Under the pieces are notes generated by a model. The model was given only the letters and a program-made list of their open reading frames with translations, was not told the DNA's origin and did no database searches. Positions 23,263-32,151 of a DNA stretch of 64,000 nucleotides are shown one piece after another (position 1 is the stretch's first letter; every line of letters begins with the position of its first letter). Both the position numbers and the translations under genes were made by a program. The DNA is taken from NCBI GenBank assembly GCA_934486455.1, contig CAKSPR010000004.1, forward strand, positions 1 to 64,000, given 5' to 3'. The stretch comes from an uncultured Eubacteriales bacterium. GTDB taxonomy: Bacteria; Bacillota; Clostridia; Oscillospirales; Acutalibacteraceae.

Positions 23263-24423
23263 ATGAAAAAAAGCTTAAAGGTTCTTGCACTTGTGCTTTC
23301 GGCCGCTCTTATAGCTGCTTGCTTCGCCGGTTGCGGCGACAGTAAAGACGCCAAGTCCGACACCATCAAAATCGGCGGCATCGGACCTATCACCGGCGGT
23401 GCTGCGGTTTACGGACAGGCTGTTAAAAACGCTGCCGAGATGGCTGTTGAGGAAATCAATGCCGCAGGCGGTATTAACGGAACTTCTCTTGAGTTTAATT
23501 TCCAGGACGACGAGCATGACCCCGAAAAATCGGTCAATGCCTACAACAACCTCAAGGACTGGGGTATGCAGGCTCTTATGGGCACCGTTACCACCGCTCC
23601 CTGCCTTGCCGTTGTAGAAAAAACCTATCAGGACAATATGTTCCAGCTCACTCCTTCTGCTTCTGCTACCGGCGTTATCAAATACGACAACACCTTCCAA
23701 ATGTGCTTTACCGATCCTAACCAGGGCACCAAATCCGCCGACTACATCGCAGAGAACAAGCTTGCCACCAAGGTTGCGGTAATCTACAACAGCTCGGACG
23801 CTTATTCTTCGGGCATTTACAGCAACTTTGCCAAGGAAGCCAAGGAAAAGGGCATTGAGGTCGTTTCGGCTGAAGCCTTCACCGACGACTCCAAGACCGA
23901 CTTCTCGGTACAGCTCAACAAATCCAAGGCATCGGGTGCAGAGCTTGTATTCCTTCCCATCTATGCACAGGAAGCCTCCCAAATTCTTGAGCAGGCCAAC
24001 TCCATGGGATACCAGACCACCTTCTTCGGCTGCGACGGTCTTGACGGAATTCTCACCATCGACGGCTTCAACAAGTCTCTTGCCGAGGGCGTAATTCTTC
24101 TGACCCCCTTTGTTGCCGGCGACACCAAGAGCCAGGCCAACGTTGACTTCACCAACAAGTATAAGGAAAAATATAAAGATACCCCCAACCAGTTTGCCGC
24201 CGACGCTTATGATGCCATCTACGTCATAGCCGAGTGCATGAAGAACGGCAATGTTACCGCCGACATGAGCGCTTCCGACATCTGCGACATCATGAAGACC
24301 CAAATGACCAAGGTTAAATACGACGGTCTTACCGGCGACGGCATCACCTTTGCCGCTGACGGATCGGTCAACAAGTCTCCTAACGCCATGAAGATTCAGG
24401 ACGGCAAATATGTTGCTATGTAA
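23263..24423 (+). CDS. livJ: Branched-chain amino-acid ABC transporter, substrate-binding lipoprotein
   Basis: A periplasmic-binding-type lipoprotein that captures leucine, isoleucine or valine outside the membrane for the LivHMGF permease. The signal peptide ends in a lipobox at Cys20 or Cys24 (LIAAC, FAGC). The mature part is a Peripla_BP_6 protein: IKIGGIGPITGGAAVYGQ, NAAEMAVEEINAAGGING, DDEHDPEKSVNAYN, and VAVIYNSSDAYSSGI. The length of 386 residues is normal. A perfect promoter and TAAGGAGG suggest very high expression, as usual for binding proteins. The permease and ATPase genes lie about 23 kb away at 47481-50940. Specificity for branched-chain amino acids is inferred from the family. 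Confidence 0.9.
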   Translation: MKKSLKVLALVLSAALIAACFAGCGDSKDAKSDTIKIGGIGPITGGAAVYGQAVKNAAEMAVEEINAAGGINGTSLEFNFQDDEHDPEKSVNAYNNLKDWGMQALMGTVTTAPCLAVVEKTYQDNMFQLTPSASATGVIKYDNTFQMCFTDPNQGTKSADYIAENKLATKVAVIYNSSDAYSSGIYSNFAKEAKEKGIEVVSAEAFTDDSKTDFSVQLNKSKASGAELVFLPIYAQEASQILEQANSMGYQTTFFGCDGLDGILTIDGFNKSLAEGVILLTPFVAGDTKSQANVDFTNKYKEKYKDTPNQFAADAYDAIYVIAECMKNGNVTADMSASDICDIMKTQMTKVKYDGLTGDGITFAADGSVNKSPNAMKIQDGKYVAM

Positions 24424-24468
24424 GGGATTATATCCTTCTGAAATACTTTTAGGTTGATTTAATTGATT

Positions 24469-24503
24469 CCCGCCGCCCGAGCAATCGGACGGCGGGATTT
24501 TTT
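24469..24503 (+). terminator. Terminator of livJ
   Basis: A 12-bp stem with one mismatch (24469-24480 with 24485-24496) followed by ATTTTTTC. Confidence 0.8.
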
Positions 24504-24537
24504 CGTGCCTGTACCTGCCCTTCATCAAGGCACTTAC

Positions 24538-24582
24538 ACAAAAAAGCGGGTCTGCCGCGTTCCGTCGGAACGCGGCAGACCC
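24538..24582 (-). terminator. Terminator of the cysS operon
   Basis: A perfect 16-bp stem with a 3-base loop (24548-24563 with 24567-24582) followed on the minus strand by GCTTTTTT, about 70 bases past the cysS stop. Confidence 0.88.
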
Positions 24583-24651
24583 CTTTATCAACGGTTATTT
24601 AGCTTTTTCAAAAGTGCACTGCGACTGTCGGCAGCGGGAAGATTTCAAAGC

Positions 24652-26058
24652 TTATGCCTTGTGCCACTTAATACCCTGGGGAGTGTCCTCAAGAATTATG
24701 CCCATGTCCTTTAGCTTGTCGCGTATGGCGTCGGCAGTGGCAAAATCCTTTGCCTTTCTCGCTGCGGTGCGCTGTTCTATAAGGCTATCCACCTGAGCGT
24801 CAAGATCGTCGTCCTCTTTCTTTACATAAACAAGTCCGAGCACATCGGCAAGCTCGAAAAATCTTTCCTTTGCTATTCTGCAAAGCTCGGCCGAGGGGTC
24901 GTTCCTCAAAGCGGTGTTAATGTCTCTGACCAGCTCGAAAAGCGCCGAAAGACCGTCGGCCGTGTTAAGATCGTCGTCCATTGCGGCGATAAACTGTTCT
25001 CTGCGGCCGTCAAAGCTCTTGATGATCTCGGCCTCTCCCTCTTTAAGCTTTTCGCAGGTTGCGTTTTTCTCGGCAAAATCCATATTGTCGCGGCAGGAGT
25101 AAAGCCGTTCAAGGGAGCGGACATTGGATTCGATAACATCCACGCTGTAATTGATGGGGCTTCTGTAATGGGAGGAGATCATCAGGTAACGAATAGGCTC
25201 ATAGCCGTATTTTGCGGCCACATCACGCACCGTGAAGAAATTTCCCAAGGATTTTGACATTTTGCGATTGTCGACATTTATATAGCCGTTGTGCATCCAG
25301 TAGTGGGCAAACTCGCAGCCGTTGGCGCATTCCGATTGGGCGATCTCATTTTCGTGATGGGGAAAGATAAGATCCTGACCGCCGCAGTGAATGTCGATGG
25401 TCTTGCCGAGATATTTGCCCGACATTGCCGAGCACTCAATGTGCCAGCCGGGACGACCCTTACCCCAGGGAGACTCCCAAAACGGCTCTCCCTCCTTTGC
25501 CGCCTTCCAAAGTGTAAAGTCCATGGGACTTTCCTTTTGCTCTGCCGAGGCTCCCCGCTCGCTTGCTCCCTCTTTAAGCTCGTCAAGAGGCTGATGGGAA
25601 AGCTTTCCGTATTCCTTGAATTTTTCGGCGCGGAAGTAAACGTCTCCACCCGACGGATAGGCATATCCCTTTTCCGCAAGGCGCTCGATGATTTTTATGA
25701 TTTCGTCAATATTTTCGGTTGCTCTCGGATGAACGGTGGCCTTTCGGACATTAAGTCCCTCGGCGTCTGTCCAAAATTCCTTTATATACCGCTCGGCAAC
25801 CTCCTTAACGGTGGTGCCCTCCTCGTTGGCCTTGTTTATAAGCTTATCGTCGATGTCGGTGAAATTCTGAACGAAATTGACCTTATAGCCTCTCCACTCA
25901 AGGTATCTTCTGAGCACATCAAAAACGCAAAGCGGGCGGGCGTTTCCGATGTGAATATAGTTATAGACGGTGGGGCCGCAGGCATAAATTTTCGCCTCCC
26001 CCTCTTTTATCGGAACAAACTCCTGTTTCTCTCGGGTCAGGGTATTGAAAATTTTCAT
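24652..26058 (-). CDS. cysS: Cysteinyl-tRNA synthetase
   Basis: Charges tRNA-Cys with cysteine. The 468 residues contain the class I HIGH-type motif HIGN in YACGPTVYNYIHIGNARP, whose Cys is a zinc ligand, the KMSKS motif (NRKMSKSLGNF), and the remaining zinc ligands around WHIECSAMS and HHENEIAQSECAN. The length is normal. AGGAAGGA precedes the ATG. It is the last gene of a block with cysE, so serine acetylation for cysteine synthesis and cysteine charging are co-expressed, a common Firmicutes arrangement. Confidence 0.97.
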   Translation of the reverse strand: MKIFNTLTREKQEFVPIKEGEAKIYACGPTVYNYIHIGNARPLCVFDVLRRYLEWRGYKVNFVQNFTDIDDKLINKANEEGTTVKEVAERYIKEFWTDAEGLNVRKATVHPRATENIDEIIKIIERLAEKGYAYPSGGDVYFRAEKFKEYGKLSHQPLDELKEGASERGASAEQKESPMDFTLWKAAKEGEPFWESPWGKGRPGWHIECSAMSGKYLGKTIDIHCGGQDLIFPHHENEIAQSECANGCEFAHYWMHNGYINVDNRKMSKSLGNFFTVRDVAAKYGYEPIRYLMISSHYRSPINYSVDVIESNVRSLERLYSCRDNMDFAEKNATCEKLKEGEAEIIKSFDGRREQFIAAMDDDLNTADGLSALFELVRDINTALRNDPSAELCRIAKERFFELADVLGLVYVKKEDDDLDAQVDSLIEQRTAARKAKDFATADAIRDKLKDMGIILEDTPQGIKWHKA

Positions 26059-26077
26059 TTTAAAAAGTCCTTCCTCT

Positions 26078-26722
26078 CTATAATTTCATAAGCAGAGCCT
26101 CAAGCTCGGCCGCATTTTTCACAATATAATCGGCACCTTGCTCAAGCTCGCCTTTTTCGGCAAATCCGTAGGCAACACCCACTGTCAAAATGCCGTTTTG
26201 CTTTCCTGCCTGCACATCAAAAATTCGGTCTCCCACCATAACGGCGGTTTTTTTATCAACATTATAGTCGGAAACAATGTCCTTAACGGTATCGGTTTTT
26301 GATTTATGAAGGTCGGAAAGTTCGATTCCGTAAACGGCGGTGAAATATTCCGAAAGAGAAAAATGCTCCACTATCTGTTTTGAAAAGACCGTGGGCTTTC
26401 CGGTGGCGATAAAAAGCCTTTTCCCTGCCGATTTAAGCCTTGAAAGCATTTGCGGAATTCCGCTGTAAACCTCATTTTCAAAAATTCCCGTAGGCGCAAA
26501 ATATTCCCGATATTTTTCCACGGCAGCTTTGGCCTGTTCCTCCGAAAAGCCGTAATACTTCATAAATGTTTCGCCCAGCGGCGGGCCGATGAAGAATTCA
26601 AGCTCGCGATTGTCCCTAACCTCGATTCCGAAGCTTTTAAGGGCATATTGAACCGATTTTGTTATACCCGTCATTGGATCGGTCAGGGTTCCGTCAAGAT
26701 CGAAAAGTATATCCTTTATCAA
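26078..26722 (-). CDS. HAD-superfamily phosphatase, Gph/PpaX-like
   Basis: A 214-residue haloacid-dehalogenase phosphatase with nucleophile motif DILFDLDGTLTD (Asp8 nucleophile, Asp10), a helical cap, motif II in FIATGKPT and motif IV in MVGDRIFDVQAG. The closest families are phosphoglycolate phosphatase and the pyrophosphatase PpaX; the cap does not allow a choice here. Its ATG overlaps the cysE stop by four bases, and cysS follows after 19 bases. Confidence 0.87.
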   Translation of the reverse strand: MIKDILFDLDGTLTDPMTGITKSVQYALKSFGIEVRDNRELEFFIGPPLGETFMKYYGFSEEQAKAAVEKYREYFAPTGIFENEVYSGIPQMLSRLKSAGKRLFIATGKPTVFSKQIVEHFSLSEYFTAVYGIELSDLHKSKTDTVKDIVSDYNVDKKTAVMVGDRIFDVQAGKQNGILTVGVAYGFAEKGELEQGADYIVKNAAELEALLMKL

Positions 26723-27369
26723 TTTTCGTCCTCCGGCTTTTTGAGCTTTTCAAGCTCCCTCTCCATAAAATAAAGCTTGGATTCCAGCATGCATATTTTT
26801 TGAGCCACGGGGTCGGGAATATGCACCTGATCGAGGCTTTCGCATATTTTTTCTCCCCCTTGGCGTACCACCCTTGCGGGAACGCCCACCGCCGTGCTGT
26901 CGGGCGGTATCTCGTTAAGCACCACCGCTCCCGCGGCGATTCTTGCGTTATCTCCCACCTTAAAGGGGCCCAGCACCTTTGCGCCCGCACCGATAAGCAC
27001 CCCATTTCCGATGGTTGGATGGCGCTTGCCGGTGTGATGTCCCGTTCCGCCCAAAGTAACCCCCTGGTAGATGGTCACATCATCGCCGATTATGGCCGTT
27101 TCGCCGATAACAACACCCGTTCCGTGGTCGATGAAAAGCCGCTTGCCGATGGTGGCGGCGGGGTGTATCTCGATTCCGGTTTTTCTGACCGCCCGTTGGG
27201 AAATCTGGCGGGCAATGAACTTTCTGCCGTGGCGGTAAAACCAGTTGGCACGGCGATACATTCTGACAGCCTTGAGCCCGGGATAGAGAAAGAATATCTC
27301 AAGGGAGGAGCGGGCCGCAGGGTCTCTGGCCTTAACGGCGTTTATATCTTCTTTAAGTCTTTCAAACAT
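26719..27369 (-). CDS. cysE: Serine O-acetyltransferase
   Basis: Transfers acetyl from acetyl-CoA to serine, the committed step of cysteine synthesis. The N-terminal helical domain (FERLKEDINAVKARDPAARS) is followed by left-handed beta-helix hexapeptide repeats: IHPAATIGKRLFIDHGTGVV, IGDDVTIYQGVTLGGTG and GNGVLIGAGAKVLGP. Active-site His and Asp are in the IDHGTG motif. The length of 216 residues suits the shorter Gram-positive form. The ATG at 27369 follows AAAGGTGA; an in-frame codon 11 residues upstream has no such site. It lies 13 bases after pgsA. Confidence 0.95.
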   Translation of the reverse strand: MFERLKEDINAVKARDPAARSSLEIFFLYPGLKAVRMYRRANWFYRHGRKFIARQISQRAVRKTGIEIHPAATIGKRLFIDHGTGVVIGETAIIGDDVTIYQGVTLGGTGHHTGKRHPTIGNGVLIGAGAKVLGPFKVGDNARIAAGAVVLNEIPPDSTAVGVPARVVRQGGEKICESLDQVHIPDPVAQKICMLESKLYFMERELEKLKKPEDEN

Positions 27370-27382
27370 AAATTCACCTTTT

Positions 27383-27973
27383 TTATTTATTTGGGTCGAC
27401 AAAGGTCTTGTTTTTTACGAGATAGTTGATTCCCGAAACCACTGTCAGCACCGCCGAAAACCACAGCACAATGTTATACGCCGTTCTAAGCACCGCGCCG
27501 ACAATCAAAAGGGTCGGGAACAGCGAGATAAATCCCTCAAAGGCGAGAGCCATTATTATCCCCACCATCTGTATGACTGTTTTTATCTTTCCCCATTTGT
27601 CGGCGGCAACCACCTTGCCCGAGGCGGCGGCAATCATACGTATCGAGCTTACCGAAAACTCTCTCATAAGGACGATAACCGTTATCCACGCCGTTCCGAA
27701 GCCTATTCCGAGACTGATAAATCCCAAAAAGGCGGCGGTGGTCAGCATTTTGTCGGCAATGGGGTCGAGGAACTTGCCGAAATCGGTTATCAGCCCTCTC
27801 GACCGGGCTATTCTGCCGTCGAAAAGGTCGGTAAGCGACGCGGCGACAAAAACCGCAAGAGCGACAAAATAATGAAGGGGAAACTGCCACAAAAGCAGCA
27901 TCAGAAATATCGGTACCGCCGCAATCCTTGCGAGGGTCAGCCGATTCGGAAGATTTATTTTGCTTTGCTTCAA
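27383..27973 (-). CDS. pgsA: CDP-diacylglycerol-glycerol-3-phosphate phosphatidyltransferase
   Basis: Integral membrane enzyme making phosphatidylglycerol phosphate, the precursor of phosphatidylglycerol. The CDP-alcohol phosphotransferase signature is intact (DGRIARSRGLITDFGKFLDP continuing to IAD) near residues 55-80, and several membrane segments surround it. At 196 residues it is normal. Its ATG overlaps the rimO stop by four bases; rimO-pgsA coupling is typical of Firmicutes. Confidence 0.95.
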   Translation of the reverse strand: MKQSKINLPNRLTLARIAAVPIFLMLLLWQFPLHYFVALAVFVAASLTDLFDGRIARSRGLITDFGKFLDPIADKMLTTAAFLGFISLGIGFGTAWITVIVLMREFSVSSIRMIAAASGKVVAADKWGKIKTVIQMVGIIMALAFEGFISLFPTLLIVGAVLRTAYNIVLWFSAVLTVVSGINYLVKNKTFVDPNK

Positions 27974-29298
27974 TCCGCTTCCACTCCCATCAAATCCATA
28001 TCCATGGTGTCGGTTATCTTTACCTTGACGAAATCTCCCGCCGAGGGTCTTTTCTTTGATTTAAAGAAAATCTTGCAGTCAATATCGGGAGCGTCGGCCG
28101 GCGTTCTTCCGTAAAAATGCTTTATGTAGGTGTCGTACCCTTCCACAAGCACTTCGGTCACGGTGCCGATTTTTTTCTTACAAAGCTCATCCGAAATAAA
28201 GCTTTGCTGCTCCATAATAACCTCGGCGCGCCGAAGCTTTTCCTCCTCGGGGATCTGATCTTCAAACTCGGCGGCGGGAGTGCCCTCCTCTGCCGAATAC
28301 GCAAAACAACCCAGCCGCTCGAACTTCATTTGCTTTACAAATTCCGAAAGCTCACAGAACTGCTGCTCGCTTTCTCCCGGGAATCCCGCGATGAGGGTGG
28401 TCCTTACGGTTATATCGGGTATTTCTTTTCTGAGTTTATTTACGGTTTGTTCAAGGCTCCTGCGATCGCCGGGACGATTCATCCTTTTAAGCACATCCCC
28501 GCAGCAATGCTGTATGGGAAGGTCGATATATTTAACGATTTTAGGCTGATTTTTGATGACGGCGATAATGTCGTCGGTCAGACGGTCGGGGTAGGCGTAA
28601 AGCAGGCGTATCCAGTGTATTTTTTCGATTTTGCAAAGCTCGTTTAAAAGCTCGGCAAGTCGGCACTGCCCGTAAATATCTTCGCCGTATCTTGTGGTGT
28701 CCTGCGCCACAACAATAAGCTCCCTTACCCCGTTTTCCGCAAGGGTGTTTGCTTCTTCAACCACCGATTCGACGGTACGGCTGCGAAGTCCGCCGCGAAT
28801 GGACGGAATGGCGCAATATGTGCAGCGGTTGTTACACCCCTCGGCGATTTTAATGTAGGCATAGTAAGGCTCGTTTATAAGCACCCTGCCCCCGCAAAGA
28901 GGAAGCCGTTCCTTTTCTCCGAAGCGGTCGTCGGTTTCGCCCGAAAGAGCCTGCCCGATTATATCTGCAATTTCGTCGTTTCGGCCGATGCTTACCACCG
29001 TGTCGATCTCGGGTATCTGCTCCTTTAGCTGTTCCCGATAGCGCTCGGCAAGACAGCCGGTAACGATCAGGAGCTTGAGGCTTCCCTCTTTTTTTAGCTC
29101 GGCAAGGTCGAGAACGGTGTCGATGCTTTCCTGCTTTGCCGATTCGATAAATCCGCAGGTGTTTACGATTATGACCTGCGCCTCCTGCTCATAGGGGGTT
29201 ATTTCATAGCCTTTATCCTTTAGCTTTGAAAGCATGATCTCGGCGTCGACCTGGTTTTTCGGACATCCGAGAGATGCCATTCCGATTTTTATCATCAA
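27970..29298 (-). CDS. rimO: Ribosomal protein S12 methylthiotransferase
   Basis: Radical SAM enzyme that adds a methylthio group to an aspartate of ribosomal protein S12. The N-terminal UPF0004 domain starts MASLGCPKNQVDAE with conserved cysteines, the radical SAM cluster is CNNRCTYCAIPSIRG, and a C-terminal TRAM domain covers about residues 375-442. The SLGCPKNxVDAE start distinguishes RimO from MiaB. It lies 16 bases downstream of recX. Confidence 0.95.
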   Translation of the reverse strand: MMIKIGMASLGCPKNQVDAEIMLSKLKDKGYEITPYEQEAQVIIVNTCGFIESAKQESIDTVLDLAELKKEGSLKLLIVTGCLAERYREQLKEQIPEIDTVVSIGRNDEIADIIGQALSGETDDRFGEKERLPLCGGRVLINEPYYAYIKIAEGCNNRCTYCAIPSIRGGLRSRTVESVVEEANTLAENGVRELIVVAQDTTRYGEDIYGQCRLAELLNELCKIEKIHWIRLLYAYPDRLTDDIIAVIKNQPKIVKYIDLPIQHCCGDVLKRMNRPGDRRSLEQTVNKLRKEIPDITVRTTLIAGFPGESEQQFCELSEFVKQMKFERLGCFAYSAEEGTPAAEFEDQIPEEEKLRRAEVIMEQQSFISDELCKKKIGTVTEVLVEGYDTYIKHFYGRTPADAPDIDCKIFFKSKKRPSAGDFVKVKITDTMDMDLMGVEAD

Positions 29299-29314
29299 AA
29301 ACTACCTCTGAAAA

Positions 29315-29929
29315 TTATTCTCCGTTTTTTACCCGCAAAAGCGCCGTTTTTATGTCGCCGTAGCCGTATCCCATTCGGGCAAGGCCGGCATAAATGCGCT
29401 GATATTTTTTTTCGTCCTCGGGAAGCGGACAATATTTTTTCTCTATAACTCGGACGATGCTCTCAACCGGATCCTCGTCCTCATATTGGCAAAGAACACT
29501 GTCGATAATGTCCCTGTCAACGCCTTTTTTTGAAAGCTCAAAGGCCACCCTCCGTTTGCCGAAGCCCTTTCTTTTAAAAAGCTCCTCGGCAAAATCCTCG
29601 GCAAAGGCTCCGTCGTCGCAAAGACCCAGTTGCTCAATGCGGGAAAGGGCGTGCTCGCAGACATCGGCGGGAAAAACCGCCCTGAGCTTTGTGAAAAGCT
29701 CCTTTTTGGTGTGCGCCCGATATTCGAGCAGATAAAGCGCCTTTTCATAGGCGCGGTTGCGCTGCGCCTCACACTTTAGCTCCTGCCAATCCTCCTCGGA
29801 AATGTCGCTTCCTTCATGAAATCCCGACATCAAAAGAGTCTCGCTGTCGACAGTCTCGGCCTCGCCGCAGTTTTCAAAGTAGACTGCCGTAAGCCTGTGG
29901 CGCCGCTGCTTTAATGCGATTATTTTCAT
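29315..29929 (-). CDS. recX: RecX regulatory protein
   Basis: RecX modulates RecA filaments. The 204 residues carry the helical repeats of the family: YEKALYLLEYRAHTKKELFT, LCDDGAFAEDFAEELFKRKG and GKRRVAFELSKKGVDRDIID. The start codon overlaps the recA stop by one base, so translation is probably coupled. Confidence 0.92.
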   Translation of the reverse strand: MKIIALKQRRHRLTAVYFENCGEAETVDSETLLMSGFHEGSDISEEDWQELKCEAQRNRAYEKALYLLEYRAHTKKELFTKLRAVFPADVCEHALSRIEQLGLCDDGAFAEDFAEELFKRKGFGKRRVAFELSKKGVDRDIIDSVLCQYEDEDPVESIVRVIEKKYCPLPEDEKKYQRIYAGLARMGYGYGDIKTALLRVKNGE

Positions 29930-31074
29930 CAGTCGACGGTCACATCAATGTCCACCTTGGGGGCGGGCTTTTCGTTTTGTTCGTCCTTTTGGACGGCGGC
30001 TTCGGGAGCGGCTGCGGGCTCGGCATCGGCGCCCTTTTTGCCCTTGGGGGCTTTTTTAAGCAGAATGTCGGAGGATGTGGTTCTGATCTTCTGCTCAAGC
30101 TCGCTTGCAAGCTCGGGGTTTTCCTTTATGTACTTCTTGGTATTTTCGCGTCCCTGACCTATACGGTCGCCGTTATAGGAAAACCATGCGCCGCTTTTCT
30201 GGATAATTCCCGCCTTAACGCCGAGATCGAGTATTTCTCCCTCTCTCGAGATACCTTCACCGTACATAATGTCAAACTCGCCCTCCTTAAAGGGGGGAGC
30301 GACCTTGTTTTTAACCACCTTTGCTCTTGTGTGGGAGCCAACCATTTCGGTGCCGTTTTTAAGGGTCTCGACCCTGCGGATGTCTATTCTGACCGAGGCA
30401 TAATATTTAAGCGCCTTGCCGCCGGTGGTGGTTTCGGGGCTGCCGAACATAACGCCTATCTTATCTCTCAGCTGGTTGATGAAAATAACAATGCAGTTGG
30501 TACGGGAAATGGCGCCGTTGAGCTTACGCAGAGCCTGGGACATAAGTCTTGCCTGAAGTCCCATGTGGCTGTCGCCCATGCTGCCTTCGATCTCGGCCTT
30601 GGGCACGAGAGCCGCCACCGAGTCGACCACCACAACATCCACCGCGCCCGAACGAACAAGGGCTTCGGCGATTTCAAGGGCGTCCTCGCCCGCATCGGGC
30701 TGGGAAACGAGAAGCGCGTCGATGTCGATCCCCAGAGCCGCCGCATAAACGGGATCGAGGGCATGCTCAACATCAATAAAGGCTGCGGTGCCGCCCTGCT
30801 TTTGGGATTCGGCCACAACATGGAGGGCAATGGTGGTTTTACCGGAGGATTCCGGTCCGTATATCTCAACGATTCTTCCCTTGGGAAGTCCGCCTATTCC
30901 GAGAGCCATATCAAGGGAAAGAGAGCCGGTGGAAATGGCCTCGACATTCATATTTGTGTTTTGTCCGAGGCGCATAACCGCACCCTTGCCGAAATCTTTT
31001 TCGATTTGGGTAAGCGCCGTTTCAAGGGCTTTTTTGCGGTCTTCCGCCTTTTTGTCAATCTTTTTGTCTGCCAT
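29929..31074 (-). CDS. recA: Recombinase A
   Basis: RecA carries out strand exchange in homologous recombination and triggers the SOS response. The 381 residues include Walker A GPESSGKTT near residue 72, Walker B (VDVVVVDSVAALVP), and DNA-binding loops (NQLRDKIGVMFGSPETTTGG). The C-terminal tail is acidic and Ala/Pro-rich (AEPAAAPEAAVQKDEQ). No clear LexA box was seen in the 174 bases upstream. recX follows with a one-base overlap. Confidence 0.98.
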   Translation of the reverse strand: MADKKIDKKAEDRKKALETALTQIEKDFGKGAVMRLGQNTNMNVEAISTGSLSLDMALGIGGLPKGRIVEIYGPESSGKTTIALHVVAESQKQGGTAAFIDVEHALDPVYAAALGIDIDALLVSQPDAGEDALEIAEALVRSGAVDVVVVDSVAALVPKAEIEGSMGDSHMGLQARLMSQALRKLNGAISRTNCIVIFINQLRDKIGVMFGSPETTTGGKALKYYASVRIDIRRVETLKNGTEMVGSHTRAKVVKNKVAPPFKEGEFDIMYGEGISREGEILDLGVKAGIIQKSGAWFSYNGDRIGQGRENTKKYIKENPELASELEQKIRTTSSDILLKKAPKGKKGADAEPAAAPEAAVQKDEQNEKPAPKVDIDVTVD

Positions 31075-31248
31075 TGTTTTTACCTCTCTTTTTTAAATTT
31101 ATTTTTTTACGGTATTATCTGTCGCGCCGCCGAAAAAGCGGCGATTATTTGTTTGTTTGTCGGCTGCTCCCTTACCGCGACTTCCCCGTGTTCAATCACC
31201 CGACGGCGGGCTGACAAACGGTTATTATGCCTGCCCCGGGGCGGTCGG

Positions 31249-32151
31249 TTATCGGTTTGATGCAATAACCGCTCTGTCGTTTCCCGAAAGGTCGGTGACA
31301 CACCCGACATTTTTAAAGCAAGATTTGAAGATTTCAACGACCTCTTGCTTCTGGTCAAAGCCTATTTCAACCATTATTTGACCGTTTTCATTAAGAAGGT
31401 CTTTAAAGTTGCTGCATATGGCCTTATAAAATATTAACCCGTCTTTTCCTCCGTCAAGAGCCTCCCGCGGCTCGTTTTTCACCTCTTTTGAAAGGGTGTC
31501 TATAACCGCCGAGCGTATGTAGGGAGGATTTGAAACTATCAGGTCGAAATTTCCGAAATCGTCGGACATCTCCTTCTCGCAAAACCCGTTGCCGTTAAAG
31601 CATACCGCCTTAAAGCTTTTTGTTCCTTTAAGCACATCGCCCCGAATAATATGAATGTCCGAAAGGCCGTTGAGCCTTGCGTTTTTTTCCGTAAATTCAA
31701 GGGGGCGGTCGAAAAGGTCAACCGAGAAAAGCCTTGCACCTTTAAGGTTTTTGGCTATGGCCGTCCCGACGCATCCGCTTCCGCAGCAAAGGTCGAGAAC
31801 TTTGGGGTTTTCTTTGCCGCTCAGTGCATTTATTGCCTGCTGCACAAGTGTCTCGGTATCGGCCCGCGGGATGAGCACTCCCTCGCCCACAAAAAATTTA
31901 AGAGAATAAAACTCCCAGAATCCGAGGATATACTGGAGGGGCGTTCCCGCCATTCTTTGCTCGATATACCCTTCGAATTCGGCCGTTTTCTGCGGGTCGG
32001 CGGTCTTGCCCCGCTCAAGCAAAAAGCTGTCCTTGGTTATGCCGAAGGCCTTGTATATAAGCTCGGCGGCCTCAAAATCGGGGCAGTCCGAGACCTCGGA
32101 AAGCCTTTTTGCTCCGAGCGCCTTTAATCCCGAAAGGGTCATTTCCCCCAT
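31249..32151 (-). CDS. prmC: Peptide chain release factor N5-glutamine methyltransferase
   Basis: Methylates the GGQ glutamine of release factors. The 300 residues have a helical N-terminal domain, the SAM-binding motif VLDLCCGSGCVGTAIAKNL and the catalytic NPPYI motif. Its first 13 bases overlap the end of the DUF1385 gene, a conserved pair in Firmicutes. prfA, often next to prmC, is not in the window. Confidence 0.93.
   Translation of the reverse strand: MGEMTLSGLKALGAKRLSEVSDCPDFEAAELIYKAFGITKDSFLLERGKTADPQKTAEFEGYIEQRMAGTPLQYILGFWEFYSLKFFVGEGVLIPRADTETLVQQAINALSGKENPKVLDLCCGSGCVGTAIAKNLKGARLFSVDLFDRPLEFTEKNARLNGLSDIHIIRGDVLKGTKSFKAVCFNGNGFCEKEMSDDFGNFDLIVSNPPYIRSAVIDTLSKEVKNEPREALDGGKDGLIFYKAICSNFKDLLNENGQIMVEIGFDQKQEVVEIFKSCFKNVGCVTDLSGNDRAVIASNR

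Noticed and set aside
30960..31250. A LexA/SOS box upstream of recA
   Set aside because: I searched for GAAC-N4-GTTC-type dyads by eye in the upstream gap and found none convincing. This does not exclude a diverged operator.
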